NCBI GenBank assembly: GCA_009785705.1
Contig: WQVS01000079.1
Span: 1 to 6,705, forward strand
Direction: 5' to 3'
Origin: Coriobacteriia bacterium
GTDB taxonomy: Bacteria; Actinomycetota; Coriobacteriia; WRKU01; WQUG01
DNA length: 6,705 nucleotides
Shown here piece by piece: positions 6,403-6,705 of the stretch. Positions within the stretch are counted from its first letter, which is position 1, and the number at the start of each line of letters is the position of its first letter. The translations under genes and the position numbers were made by a program. The notes below the pieces were generated by a model. That model was given only the letters and a program-made list of their open reading frames with translations, had not been told where the DNA came from and did no database searches.

Positions 6403-6441
6403 GCTCTACTTAAGATACTTCAGATAACTTCGCCTACCAGA

Positions 6442-6470
6442 GCCAATCACCTACAGCGCCGATTGGCGCT
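6442..6470 (-). other. Overlapping alternative hairpins at the gene junction upstream of malic enzyme
   Basis: Two inverted repeats share bases: AGCGCC (6470-6465 on the minus strand) with GGCGCT (6460-6455), loop of 4; and GCCAATC (6467-6461) with GATTGGC (6448-6442), loop of 12. They cannot form together and they span the stop codon of the upstream gene. No T tract follows, so this is not a standard terminator; it may be a processing or attenuation structure, or chance. Confidence 0.4.
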
Positions 6471-6705
6471 TGGCTGCCTGCAACTCTGTCCATGCCTGCT
6501 GCTTCTTCGCTTGCTGGTCATCGCCGTCCTCCAAAGCAGCAAAAAAGTCTGTCACCACCACTCTTCGCAAATAGGGATGTTCTTCTGGCAAATTGCTCAA
6601 CAAGCTCTGAGAAGGATTGCGCGGAAAGTCTTGCAATCTTTGCGCTAACTCCGCTTCAAGAAAAATGATTGTATCCACACTCAGAGCCTGCACATAAGCT
6701 TCTAA
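6451..6705 (-). CDS. Unrecognised protein, C-terminal 84 residues only
   Basis: The reading frame enters from the window edge without a stop and ends in TAG at 6451, so only the C-terminal part is visible. A GTG lies at 6693, but four in-frame codons (LEAY) precede it and no ribosome binding site is visible in the few bases available, so this is more likely the tail of a longer gene than a separate 80-residue gene. The visible part is soluble-looking, with helical and acidic stretches, a proline-containing segment near NLPEEHPYLRR and a Gln/Lys/Ala-rich end (DDQQAKKQQAW). No cysteine, membrane segment or known catalytic motif is visible, and I do not recognise the family. It lies 60 bases upstream of malic enzyme on the same strand and could be in the same transcript. 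Confidence 0.6.
   Translation of the reverse strand, partial: LEAYVQALSVDTIIFLEAELAQRLQDFPRNPSQSLLSNLPEEHPYLRRVVVTDFFAALEDGDDQQAKKQQAWTELQAAKRQSAL

Noticed and set aside
571..6648. Many plus-strand open frames of 60-168 codons
   Set aside because: All lie opposite well-supported minus-strand genes, lack recognisable motifs and have low-complexity Ser/Thr/Ala/Pro composition typical of antisense frames.

Overview
All genes in this window lie on the minus strand, so the layout below runs from the high-coordinate end downward. Base composition looks roughly balanced (judged by eye, not measured). Malic enzyme, a class I (4Fe-4S) two-subunit fumarase and a P2-type cation pump together suggest an anaerobic or microaerophilic bacterium. 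An actinobacterial lineage such as Coriobacteriia or a Firmicute would fit, but nothing here fixes the taxon.

Layout: (1) 6705-6451, the 3' end of an unrecognised gene. (2) 6450-6391, a short gap with two mutually exclusive hairpins. (3) 6390-5152, malic enzyme, followed through a 4-base ATGA overlap by (4) 5155-4244, the alpha subunit of class I fumarate hydratase. (5) 4243-3954, a 290-base gap with short repeats, a candidate promoter and a leader for (6) 3953-1209, a 914-residue P2-type cation-transporting ATPase, probably Ca2+-like. (7) 1182-1135, a likely terminator. (8) 1015-548, a 155-residue single-pass membrane protein with no recognised family; its stop codon shares one base with the GTG start of (9) 548-1, the fumarase beta subunit, cut off near its C-terminus by the window edge.

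Metabolically, fumarase interconverts fumarate and malate, and malic enzyme turns malate into pyruvate plus CO2 with reduction of NAD(P). Alpha plus beta fumarase and malic enzyme therefore form a short fumarate-malate-pyruvate route. The most unusual point is the order. The two fumarase subunits are normally adjacent and act as one enzyme, but here a cation pump, a terminator-like hairpin and an unknown membrane protein separate them. Alpha appears translationally coupled to malic enzyme and beta to the membrane protein. Other oddities are a PEML motif (instead of PEGL) in pump helix M4, an extra 30-odd residues in the NAD(P) domain of malic enzyme, and loss of a usually conserved histidine in the beta subunit. 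I saw no rRNA, tRNA, CRISPR array, transposase or insertion-sequence ends.
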